64,000 bases of DNA, from NCBI RefSeq assembly GCF_024753215.1, contig NZ_JANUGV010000001.1, positions 186,001 through 250,000 on the forward strand, written 5' to 3'. Each line of letters opens with the position of its first letter. Position 1 is the first letter of the stretch. The notes below the pieces were generated by a model. The model made no database searches. It was not told the DNA's origin and worked only from the letters and a program-made list of their open reading frames with translations. This document shows, in pieces, positions 7,416 to 15,001 of the stretch. The DNA is from Massilia solisilvae. GTDB taxonomy: Bacteria; Pseudomonadota; Gammaproteobacteria; Burkholderiales; Burkholderiaceae_D. The translations under genes were made by a program, and so were the position numbers.

Positions 7416-8303
7416 GTGCGGCGCCTGATCCTGCCCCTGCCGGGCAACGAAGCCTTCGCCGCCGCGCTCGCGTCCGCAACCGATGCTGAGCTGGGCCGCC
7501 TGGAGACCCGCCAGTTCCCCGATGGCGAAAGCTACGTGCGCCTGCATGGCGACCCCGCCGGCCGCGCCGTGGACCTCGTCTGCACGCTGGCCAAGCCGGA
7601 CGCGCAGTTCCTGCCGCTGGTGTTCGCCGCCGACGCCGCCCGCGACCTGGGCGCCACCGAAGTCAACCTGGTCGCGCCTTACCTGGCCTACATGCGCCAG
7701 GATAAGCGCTTCAACGATGGCGAGAGCGTGACCTCCCTGTCCTTTGCCCGGCTGGTGTCCTCCACCTTCGACCGCCTGCTGACCGTGGACCCGCACCTGC
7801 ACCGGCATCCGACGCTGGCGGCGCTCTACACGATTTCCACCACGACGCTGCACGCCGCGCCGCAGCTGGCCGACTGGATCGCCGCCAACGTCGAAGCCCC
7901 GCTCATCGTCGGCCCCGACGAGGAGAGCGAGCAGTGGGCAGCGGCCATCGCCTCGCGCATCGACGCGCCGCATGCGGTGCTCACCAAAACCCGCCACGGC
8001 GACCGCAACGTGGACATTGAAATGCACGACCTGTCTGCCTGGCGCGATCGCACGCCGGTGCTGGTGGACGATATCGCTTCCTCGGGCCGCACGCTGGCGG
8101 TGGCCGCGCGCAAGCTCGCCGAACAGGGACTGGGTAAACCCGAGTGCGTCGTCGTGCATGCGCTGTTTGCCGACGACGCATGGAACGAGCTGCAGCCCCT
8201 GTTCACGCGCATCACCTCCACCGACGCAGTGCCGCATCCGAGCAACCGGATCGCCCTTGCGCCGCAGTTTGCCAACGCGCTGCTGAACGACGTGCGCGAC
8301 TGA
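7416..8303 (+). CDS. ribose-phosphate pyrophosphokinase-like protein
   Basis: 295 residues from a GTG start 2 nt after the SDR stop. It shows the PRPP-synthetase order: N-terminal LPGNEAFAAAL and RQFPDGESYVRL, the metal/ribose region TVDPHLHRHP near 127-136, and the C-terminal PRPP-binding loop VLVDDIASSGRTL near 214-226. It is shorter and more divergent than housekeeping PrsA (about 315 residues) and lacks the standard DLHAxQIQGFF signature, so it belongs to the second bacterial PRS-like type. Established activity of the family is ribose-5-phosphate plus ATP to PRPP and AMP. Next to an RNase-like and a nucleoside-phosphorylase-like gene, it may return ribose phosphates from RNA or nucleotides to PRPP. 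Confidence 0.85.
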   Translation: MRRLILPLPGNEAFAAALASATDAELGRLETRQFPDGESYVRLHGDPAGRAVDLVCTLAKPDAQFLPLVFAADAARDLGATEVNLVAPYLAYMRQDKRFNDGESVTSLSFARLVSSTFDRLLTVDPHLHRHPTLAALYTISTTTLHAAPQLADWIAANVEAPLIVGPDEESEQWAAAIASRIDAPHAVLTKTRHGDRNVDIEMHDLSAWRDRTPVLVDDIASSGRTLAVAARKLAEQGLGKPECVVVHALFADDAWNELQPLFTRITSTDAVPHPSNRIALAPQFANALLNDVRD

Positions 8304-8339
8304 AGGCGAGCCAACCACTTAACACGAACAAGAAATCTC

Positions 8340-9698
8340 ATGCTTTCATTGACCAGCCTTGGCGGCGCTGGGACCGTCACCGGTTCCAAGCACCTGCTTA
8401 CCTATGGTGATTCCAAAATCCTCGTGGACTGCGGCCTGTTCCAGGGCCTGAAGAACCTGCGTACCCTGAACTGGCAGGACCTGGCCGTGGCGCCGCGCGA
8501 CGTCGATGCCGTGGTGCTCACGCACGCCCACCTCGACCACAGCGGCTACCTGCCGCGCCTGATCCGCAACGGCTTTCACGGCAAGATATTCTCCACCGCC
8601 GCCACCCGCGACGTGGCCAAGCTGATCCTGCTCGACAGCGCCTGGCTGCAGGAGAAGGACGCCGAATTCGCCAACCGCAAGGGCTACTCCAAGCACAAAC
8701 CGGCGCTGCCGCTGTACACGGTCCAGGATGCGGAGCACTCGCTCAAGCACTTCCAGGCGGTGCCGGTGCATGAAGAAGTGGCGCTGCCCGGCGGCGCCAG
8801 CCTGCTGCTGCGCCGCGCTGGCCACATCCTCGGCGCGTCCACTGCGCAGATCGACGTGGACGGCGTGCGCATCGTGTTCTCCGGCGACCTGGGCCGCTAC
8901 GACGACCCGGTCATGTTCGACCCCGAGCCGGTCACCGACGCCGACTACATCGTCATCGAGTCCACCTACGGCAACCGCCGCCACGATCGTTCCGACCCGC
9001 TCGCGGCGCTGGACGAGGTGATCGCGCGCACCGTGCGCCGCGGCGGCACCGTGGTCATCCCGGCCTTTGCCGTTGGCCGCGCGCAGTCGCTCATCTACAA
9101 CCTGTGGCAGCTGCGCCAGCGCGGCAGCCTGCACAACGTGCCGGTGTTCCTGGACAGCCCGATGGCCACCAGCGCCACCGAACTGCTGCACCGTCACCAG
9201 CACGACCACAAGCTCTCCATGGACGAATACGAGGCCGCGTGCGACGCTGTCACCTATGTGCGCGACGTGGAGGAATCGAAGGCGCTCTCGGCCAACCGCT
9301 ATCCGAAGGTGATCATCTCGGCCAGCGGCATGGCCACCGGCGGGCGCGTGCTGCACCACATCGCCGCGTTTGCGCCGGACCATCGCAACACGCTGCTCTT
9401 CTCCGGCTTCCAGGCAGCCGGCACGCGCGGACGCAAGCTGCTCGAAGGCGCGCGCGAGGTGAAGGCCTACGGCACCTGGATTCCGGTGAACGCCGAGGTC
9501 GCGGAACTGCCGATGCTGTCGGCGCACGCCGACTGCGACGAGTTGATGAAGTGGCTGTCCGGCTTCAAGCGTGCGCCCAAACGCGTGTTCGTGGTCCACG
9601 GCGAGCCGGAAGCGTCGGAAGCGCTGCGCGAACGGATCGCGCGCGAACTCGGCTGGGCGGTCGACGTGCCCCTGCAAAACCAGGAGTTCGTCCTGTGA
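8340..9698 (+). CDS. metallo-beta-lactamase/beta-CASP RNA nuclease
   Basis: 452 residues. The zinc-binding motif HAHLDH is at 62-67, further ligands follow in GHILGAS and FSGDLGR, and ESTYGNR starts the beta-CASP region. VIISASGMATGGRVLHH and SAHADCDEL (HAD, motif B/C-type) are in the C-terminal part, and HGEPEASEALRERI is the RMMBL domain with the last His. This is the family of CPSF73/Ysh1-like RNases, which cut or trim RNA. All metal ligands seem intact, so it is probably active. Its TGA overlaps the GTG start of the thymidine phosphorylase gene (GTGA), indicating translational coupling. Confidence 0.9.
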   Translation: MLSLTSLGGAGTVTGSKHLLTYGDSKILVDCGLFQGLKNLRTLNWQDLAVAPRDVDAVVLTHAHLDHSGYLPRLIRNGFHGKIFSTAATRDVAKLILLDSAWLQEKDAEFANRKGYSKHKPALPLYTVQDAEHSLKHFQAVPVHEEVALPGGASLLLRRAGHILGASTAQIDVDGVRIVFSGDLGRYDDPVMFDPEPVTDADYIVIESTYGNRRHDRSDPLAALDEVIARTVRRGGTVVIPAFAVGRAQSLIYNLWQLRQRGSLHNVPVFLDSPMATSATELLHRHQHDHKLSMDEYEAACDAVTYVRDVEESKALSANRYPKVIISASGMATGGRVLHHIAAFAPDHRNTLLFSGFQAAGTRGRKLLEGAREVKAYGTWIPVNAEVAELPMLSAHADCDELMKWLSGFKRAPKRVFVVHGEPEASEALRERIARELGWAVDVPLQNQEFVL

Positions 9699-11212
9699 GC
9701 GCTGTCATCTGGCCCCAGCAGCCGCTGCTGCGCGCAACACGTCTGCGCCTGCACGCGCAGGACCAGGCCATTGCGCTGATGCGCGCCGATTGCCACGTCT
9801 GCCGCTCCGAAGGGCTGTCGCCGCGTTCGCAGGTGCTGGTCGTAGCCGGCGAGCATGAGGTGCAGGCCTTGCTGTACCAGATCGACAGCCCGCTGCTCGA
9901 GCAGGGCCAGGTGGCGTTGTCCGAGGCGGCCTGGGACGCGCTGCACATCAGCGACGGCGACCAGGTCCAGGTGCGCCACCCGCCGGTGCTCGAATCGCTG
10001 GCTGGCATCCGCCGCCGCATCCACGGCTACCGCCTGAACGCGCAGGACCTGTCGGCCATCGTGCGCGACGTGGTGGACGGGCGCTACACCGATGTTCATT
10101 TGTCTGCCTTCCTGACGGCGACTGCCACGCTGGCGCTGGACGCGCAGGAAACCGTGCACCTCACGCGCGCGATGGTCGATGTCGGCGAGAGCCTGCACTG
10201 GAACGCGCCCGTGGTGGTGGACAAGCACTGCGTGGGCGGCCTGCCGGGCAACCGGACCACGCCCATCGTCGTCGCGATCGCCGCCGCCAATGGCCTGGTG
10301 ATGCCCAAGACCTCGTCGCGCGCGATCACCTCGCCGGCCGGCACCGCCGACACGATGGAGATGCTCGCGCCGGTGGACCTGGACATGGCCACCCTGCGCA
10401 AGGTGGTCGAGACCGAGGGCGGTTGCGTGGCCTGGGGCGGTTCCATGCACCTGAGCCCCGCCGACGACATTTTCGTGCGCATCGAGCGCGAGCTGGACAT
10501 CGACACCGAGGGCCAATTGATCGCCTCGGTGCTGTCGAAGAAGATCGCGGCCGGCGCGACCCACGTGGTCATCGACATCCCGATCGGGCCGACGGCCAAG
10601 GTGCGCAGCCGCGAGAGCGCGGTGCGTCTCTCGGCCAAGCTGCGCGCCACCGCAGCCGATTTCGGCCTTGCGCTGCGCTGCATGTTCTCGGACGGGAACC
10701 AGCCGGTCGGGCGCGGGATCGGCCCGGCCCTGGAAGCGCGCGACGTGCTGGCCGTGCTGCAGAACGAGCCGGGCGCACCGGAGGACCTGCGCGAGCGCGC
10801 GGTGCTCGTGGCCGGCGCCGTGCTGGAGCTGGGCGGCGTTGCGGCCGAGGGCGAAGGCATGCGCGTGGCGCGCGAGACGCTCGACAGCGGACGCGCCTGG
10901 GACAAGTTCAAGCGCATCTGCGCGGCGCAGGGCGGCCTGCGTGAGCCGAAACGCGCCGAGTTCGTCGAGCCGCTGGTGGCAACGCACGGCGGCCAGGTGG
11001 TGCACATCGACAATCGCAAGCTGTCGCGGCTGGCCAAGCTGGCCGGCGCACCGGCCAGTCCCGCGGCGGGCGTGCACATGGAAGTGCGCCTGGGCGACGA
11101 GGTCGCGCGCGGTCAGCCGCTGTTGTACGTGCACGCGCAAACGCCGGGTGAGATGGCCTACGCGCTCGATTACGCGCGCCAGGCCGGCGACATCATCCGG
11201 GTCGAGGCCTAG
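9695..11212 (+). CDS. thymidine phosphorylase family protein, long type 2
   Basis: 505 residues from GTG 9695, overlapping the previous stop by 4 nt. The extra N-terminal domain of about 90 residues and the total length fit the type-2 putative thymidine phosphorylases, which are related to archaeal AMP phosphorylase rather than to the 440-residue DeoA. The substrate and phosphate region shows VDKHCVGGLPGNRTTP, KTSSRAITSPAGTADT and GGCVAWGG in the expected order. If it acts as an NMP phosphorylase it would release base and ribose-1,5-bisphosphate; as a nucleoside phosphorylase, ribose-1-phosphate. Which one cannot be decided from sequence alone. The open frame extends upstream to 9104 inside the nuclease gene, but that part is out-of-frame shadow. 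Confidence 0.85.
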   Translation: MSAVIWPQQPLLRATRLRLHAQDQAIALMRADCHVCRSEGLSPRSQVLVVAGEHEVQALLYQIDSPLLEQGQVALSEAAWDALHISDGDQVQVRHPPVLESLAGIRRRIHGYRLNAQDLSAIVRDVVDGRYTDVHLSAFLTATATLALDAQETVHLTRAMVDVGESLHWNAPVVVDKHCVGGLPGNRTTPIVVAIAAANGLVMPKTSSRAITSPAGTADTMEMLAPVDLDMATLRKVVETEGGCVAWGGSMHLSPADDIFVRIERELDIDTEGQLIASVLSKKIAAGATHVVIDIPIGPTAKVRSRESAVRLSAKLRATAADFGLALRCMFSDGNQPVGRGIGPALEARDVLAVLQNEPGAPEDLRERAVLVAGAVLELGGVAAEGEGMRVARETLDSGRAWDKFKRICAAQGGLREPKRAEFVEPLVATHGGQVVHIDNRKLSRLAKLAGAPASPAAGVHMEVRLGDEVARGQPLLYVHAQTPGEMAYALDYARQAGDIIRVEA

Positions 11213-11215
11213 GGC

Positions 11216-11599
11216 TCAGGCGGCGTTACGCGCGACGGCGGCGAGGACCAGCGCCTTGAACGCTTCCTCGTCGATCGCGTCGCCCTCGTGAAAGTCGATG
11301 GCGCGCCGCACCTTGCCTTCCAGGCTGGAGTTGAACAGGCGCGCCGGGTCCGCCAGCGATGCCCCTTTCGGGAAGGTGAGCTTGACCGCCTTCTTGTAGG
11401 CTTCGCCGGTGCAGATGATGCCGCCGTGCGACCACACCGGAACCTGCCACTTCCATTCTTCCACTACCTGCGGGTCCGCCTGCTGGATAAGGGCGCGGAT
11501 CCGGGCGAGCATGGCGCCGCGCCAGTCGCCCAGTTCCCGAATGCGCGCGTCGATCAGTTCCGATGGCGAAGGCCCGGCAGGATTCGCGTTCTTGTTCAT
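11216..11599 (-). CDS. DUF1801 domain protein
   Basis: 127 residues, convergent with the phosphorylase gene and separated by only 3 nt. The pattern AMLARIRALIQQADPQVVEEWKW, GGIICTGEAYKKAVKLTF (a single stretch, residues about 30-75) and GASLADPARLFN is that of the small DUF1801/YdhG-like proteins, whose fold resembles iron chaperone frataxin-like proteins; their biochemical role is not established. Soluble, no signal peptide. Start at ATG 11599 with GGACC upstream. Confidence 0.8.
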   Translation of the reverse strand: MNKNANPAGPSPSELIDARIRELGDWRGAMLARIRALIQQADPQVVEEWKWQVPVWSHGGIICTGEAYKKAVKLTFPKGASLADPARLFNSSLEGKVRRAIDFHEGDAIDEEAFKALVLAAVARNAA

Positions 11600-11673
11600 G
11601 GTCGGTCCTCAGGTTGGGATACGCAGCAATTGTAGTGGCCGGCGCGAACGCGAGGTTTGCGCCGGCGCGCGGA

Positions 11674-13491
11674 TCACTTCTGGCTGGCGATCCACTTGTC
11701 CACTTGCGCTTCCAGGATCGGCAGCGGCAAGGTGCCGTCGCCCATCACCACGGCGTGGAACTTCGGGTAGCTGAACTTCGGCCCCAGCGCCTTTTGCGCC
11801 TTGGCGCGCAGTTCCAGGATCTTCAGCGCGCCCACCTTGTAGGCCAGCGCCTGGCCCGGCCATACCATGTAGCGTTCGATCTGGTTGGTGGCGCGCGCTT
11901 CGCTGTAGCCCAGCACCTGCATCGCGTACGCAACCGCCTTCTCGCGGCTCCAGCCCATCGCGTGCATGCCGGTGTCCACCACCAGCCGCACCGCGCGCAG
12001 CAGCTCGTCGTTCAGGTGGCCGTAGTAGGGCGCCGGGTCGTCGTAGAAGCCGAACTCGCGTCCCAGCGTCTCGCAGTACAGCGCCCAGCCCTCGGTGTAG
12101 GCGGCTGCGCTCGGGTGCTCGGTGTAGAACTTGCGGAAGTCCGGCAGCGGCAGTTCCTTGAGCAGCGCCGCGTGCAGGTGGTGGCCCGGCACGCCTTCGT
12201 GCAGCAGCAGGCTGGTCATGCCCACGTTGCTGTACTTCGCCGGATCATTGACCACGGCCCAGAACACGCCCGGGTGCGAGCCGTCCGCCGCCACCGGGGT
12301 GTAGTGGTCCGACGCGGTGGCGCGCGTGAGCTCCGGTTCGAGCTGGATGTCGAGCCTGGCCTTGGGCAGCAGGCTGAAGTAGTTCGGCAGCTTTGCGTCC
12401 ACCGTCGCGTAGATCTTGCGGTAGGCGTCCAGCACTTCCTGCTCGGTGTGGAAGGGCTTGAATTTGTCCTGCGCCGCCACCCATTGCGGCAGCTGGTTGG
12501 CCGGGCCGGTGTAGCCGAGCTTGGGCCCCAGTTCGGCCAGCTGGCGCTGGATGCGCGCCACTTCCTTCAGGCCCAGCTCGTGGACCTGCTGCGGCGTGAG
12601 CGCCAGGTTGGTGTTGTTCTTGATGCGCGCCTTGTACCAGGCCGCGCCGTTGGGCAGATCGCCGTAGCCGGAGCTCGCGCGCGCGGCGGCCATGTAGTCG
12701 GACTCGAGGAACTGGCACAGGCTGTCCAGCGCGGGGCCGATGCGCTCCACCGCCTGGCGGTACGCGGCCGTCAGCTCTTCCTTGTCCTTGGCCGAGAATT
12801 GCGCCGGCAGGTTCTTGATCGGGGTGTAGAAGATGCTCGCTTCAGGCGTGCTGCTCCTGAGCTGCTGGAACTGCGGCAGCATCTTCATCACGATTGCCTT
12901 CGGCTGCACCACGCCCACGCGGATGCCTTCCTTCATGTTGACGATCGCCTGGTCGATCCATGCCGGCAGCTGGTTCAGGCGGGACAGGTAAGCGCGGTAC
13001 TGCGCCGGCGTGGTCAAGGGCTGCGAGCCGGTGCCGCTGGCGTAGTTGGCCAGCACGCTGGGCACGTTCTCGAAGTGGTTCAGCGGCAGCAGGTGCTCGG
13101 GAAAGTGCTCCAGGTCGAGCTGGCTGTTGATTTCGAACTCGAGGATGTCGTAGTTCAGCCGCGCCTTCTCCGGCAACTGCGCGCGCGCGATCATGTGCAG
13201 CTGGCGCAGCTGGTCGTGGTACTGCGCGAACTGTTTGGCCCGCACCACCGGCGAGATCGCCATGCCGATCTGGTCGTCGTAGCGGCTGTCGCCGTTGGCG
13301 GTGGCGTACAGCAGCGGGTCGAACTTCGCGCGCGCCACGTAGAACTGGTCGGCCAGCCTGTCGAGCTTTTGCTGGGCCGGGCTCGGCGCCGCGGCGCGGG
13401 TCGCGGCCAGCGCAGGGTGGGTCAGGACGGCGCCCGTCAGCAGGCAGGCAGCGAGGGCGGTAACACGCAGTGCGGGGAGGGTTCGGGACAT
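11674..13491 (-). CDS. DUF885 family secreted metallo-hydrolase
   Basis: 605 residues. Start at 13491 gives a good Sec signal peptide (MSRTLPALRVTALAACLL, cleavage near ALA at about 28-30); the frame extends ten codons upstream without one. The single clear catalytic motif is HEGVPGHHLH near 431-440, and AYTEGWALYCE follows about 40 residues later, the usual order for DUF885 proteins, which resemble zinc carboxypeptidase/gluzincin-like enzymes. Predicted periplasmic or exported. It is divergent from the ArsR gene at 13609; nothing links the two functionally. No substrate can be named. Confidence 0.87.
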   Translation of the reverse strand: MSRTLPALRVTALAACLLTGAVLTHPALAATRAAAPSPAQQKLDRLADQFYVARAKFDPLLYATANGDSRYDDQIGMAISPVVRAKQFAQYHDQLRQLHMIARAQLPEKARLNYDILEFEINSQLDLEHFPEHLLPLNHFENVPSVLANYASGTGSQPLTTPAQYRAYLSRLNQLPAWIDQAIVNMKEGIRVGVVQPKAIVMKMLPQFQQLRSSTPEASIFYTPIKNLPAQFSAKDKEELTAAYRQAVERIGPALDSLCQFLESDYMAAARASSGYGDLPNGAAWYKARIKNNTNLALTPQQVHELGLKEVARIQRQLAELGPKLGYTGPANQLPQWVAAQDKFKPFHTEQEVLDAYRKIYATVDAKLPNYFSLLPKARLDIQLEPELTRATASDHYTPVAADGSHPGVFWAVVNDPAKYSNVGMTSLLLHEGVPGHHLHAALLKELPLPDFRKFYTEHPSAAAYTEGWALYCETLGREFGFYDDPAPYYGHLNDELLRAVRLVVDTGMHAMGWSREKAVAYAMQVLGYSEARATNQIERYMVWPGQALAYKVGALKILELRAKAQKALGPKFSYPKFHAVVMGDGTLPLPILEAQVDKWIASQK

Positions 13492-13573
13492 CGTCGTTGC
13501 ATCCTTGGGTTGAAGTTCCAAAAGGATACAACAGTTGTTGCACGATCCAGACGCGAGTTTGATACTAAAGTTC

Positions 13574-13601
13574 TTGCTTTACTATTTGAACTCGCTATAC
13601 T
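13574..13601 (+). promoter_or_regulatory. sigma-70 promoter of the ArsR gene, probably leaderless
   Basis: TTGCTT (13574-13579), 16-bp spacer, TATACT (13596-13601). The expected start point falls at or next to the A of the ATG at 13609, and no Shine-Dalgarno sequence is present, so the transcript may have no leader. Confidence 0.6.
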
Positions 13602-13608
13602 TAAGTCC

Positions 13609-13959
13609 ATGCTTAACAAACACGATCCACTCGACCTGGCGTTCCAGGCACTGGCTGATGGTTCGCGCCGCGCGATGCTGGCGCGGCTGGCCAAGGGGCC
13701 GGCTTCGGTATCGGAGCTGGCGCAGCCGCTGTCGATGTCGCTGCCGGCCGTCATGCAGCACTTGTCCGTGCTGGAAGGCGCTGGCCTGGTGCGCTCCGAG
13801 AAGGCCGGGCGCACCCGCACCTGCAACATAGAGCCCGCGGGCCTGTCGCTGGCCGAACAGTGGATCAACCAACGCCGCCAGGAGTGGGAGGGGCACTTCG
13901 ACCGCCTTGGCGAATACCTCAATACCTTGAAAGCTGAAGGAGATGGCAATGGCAAATGA
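13609..13959 (+). CDS. ArsR family transcriptional regulator
   Basis: 116 residues with the winged helix pattern of the ArsR/SmtB family (DPLDLAFQALADGSRRAML, then SVSELAQPLSMSLPAVMQHL as recognition helix region, near 30-52). No metal-binding CxC motif is seen, so it is of the non-metal type that usually controls a neighbouring AHSA1-domain gene. Start at 13609 is preferred because this is where the family begins; a long open frame upstream is shadow of the opposite strand. The 3' end overlaps the next gene by 11 nt. Confidence 0.9.
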   Translation: MLNKHDPLDLAFQALADGSRRAMLARLAKGPASVSELAQPLSMSLPAVMQHLSVLEGAGLVRSEKAGRTRTCNIEPAGLSLAEQWINQRRQEWEGHFDRLGEYLNTLKAEGDGNGK

Positions 13960-14884
13960 CACCGTAGCGACCAGGCAGCACCAACTGAAGGTATCCCGTG
14001 TATTCCCGGCCTCGCGCGAGCAGGTGTTCGCGGCGTGGAGTTCGGCCGAGCACGTCAAGCACTGGTTCTGCCCGCAGGGCTTCACGGTGCCGCACGCGAC
14101 GGTGGAGTTCCACCCCGGCGGCGCGTTCGACGTGTGCATGCGCGCGCCCGACGGCCAGGAGCACTGGACCCGCGGCCATTTTCTCGAGGTGGTGCCGCCG
14201 GCGCGCCTGGTGATCGACATGACGGTGCCGGGCGCCGATGGCGAGCCGCTGTTCAGTGCCCACACCACCGTGGTGTTCACCAGCGGTTGCGGCGGCACGC
14301 ACATGGAAGTGGAGCAGGCGTACACGCTGTTCCATCCGCTGGCCGAACAGATGGTCAAGGGCGCGCAAATGGGCTGGGAACAGACCCTCGACCGCCTCGG
14401 CCGCGCGCTGGAGTACACGCAGCAACCGGCCGCGCACAGCGTGGTGCACGGCAGCTTTCGCATCGAGCGCCATTTCGACGTGCCGCGCGAACGCGTGTGG
14501 AGCGCCTTCACCGACCAGGAGGCCAAAGCCAGGTGGTTCGGCGGCGGCAACGGCCAGACCATCCTCGCGCGCACCGCGGACATACGGCCCGGCGGCCGCG
14601 AGCACGTGCAGGGGCGCTGGGGCAGCGGCACGGTCTCGACCTTCGACGCGGTGTACTTCGACGTGGTGCCCAACGAGCGCCTGGTGTACTCCTACGAGAT
14701 GCACCTGGACCAGCGCAAGATCTCGGTGTCGCTCGCAACCCTGGAATTGAAGCAGGACGGCGCCGGCACCCTGGTCGTGATGAGCGAGCACGGCGCCTTC
14801 CTCGATGGCTACGACGATGCCGGCTCGCGCGAACGCGGCACCAATCTGCTGCTCGATGCGGTGGGCCAGTACCTCAAGGGCTGA
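13949..14884 (+). CDS. tandem AHSA1/SRPBCC domain protein
   Basis: 311 residues made of two consecutive AHSA1-type SRPBCC (START-like) domains, about 10-150 and 165-310. Each begins with the family pattern: VSRVFPASREQVFAAWSSAE with HWFCPQGF, then IERHFDVPRERVWSAFTD with RWFGGGNG. Single-domain members are about 150 residues, so this is a duplication or fusion. They bind hydrophobic ligands in a cavity; the reaction, if any, is unknown. Start at ATG 13949 has GGAG six bases upstream; the ATG at 13943 abuts it and is less likely. Co-transcribed with the ArsR gene, as often seen for this pair. Confidence 0.88.
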   Translation: MANDTVATRQHQLKVSRVFPASREQVFAAWSSAEHVKHWFCPQGFTVPHATVEFHPGGAFDVCMRAPDGQEHWTRGHFLEVVPPARLVIDMTVPGADGEPLFSAHTTVVFTSGCGGTHMEVEQAYTLFHPLAEQMVKGAQMGWEQTLDRLGRALEYTQQPAAHSVVHGSFRIERHFDVPRERVWSAFTDQEAKARWFGGGNGQTILARTADIRPGGREHVQGRWGSGTVSTFDAVYFDVVPNERLVYSYEMHLDQRKISVSLATLELKQDGAGTLVVMSEHGAFLDGYDDAGSRERGTNLLLDAVGQYLKG

Positions 14885-14904
14885 ACGGCAACGGGCATGG
14901 CATG

Positions 14905-14933
14905 TTGCAGAAATGCACACTATTTTTTCTAAT
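14905..14933 (+). promoter_or_regulatory. candidate promoter of the diguanylate cyclase gene
   Basis: TTGCAG (14905-14910), 17-bp spacer, TCTAAT (14928-14933), in an AT-rich patch 70 bp upstream of the ATG at 15002. No operator-like repeat is seen. Confidence 0.45.
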
Positions 14934-15001
14934 ATGCAACTGCGAAATGGTATGATGTATGCATCCAGAATCCGGAGTGGCCGTTCCTGCTCCTGGCTGT
15001 C

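Noticed and set aside
8346..11140. Long minus-strand frames opposite the nuclease and phosphorylase genes
   Set aside because: Shadow frames; the plus-strand products have complete motif sets.
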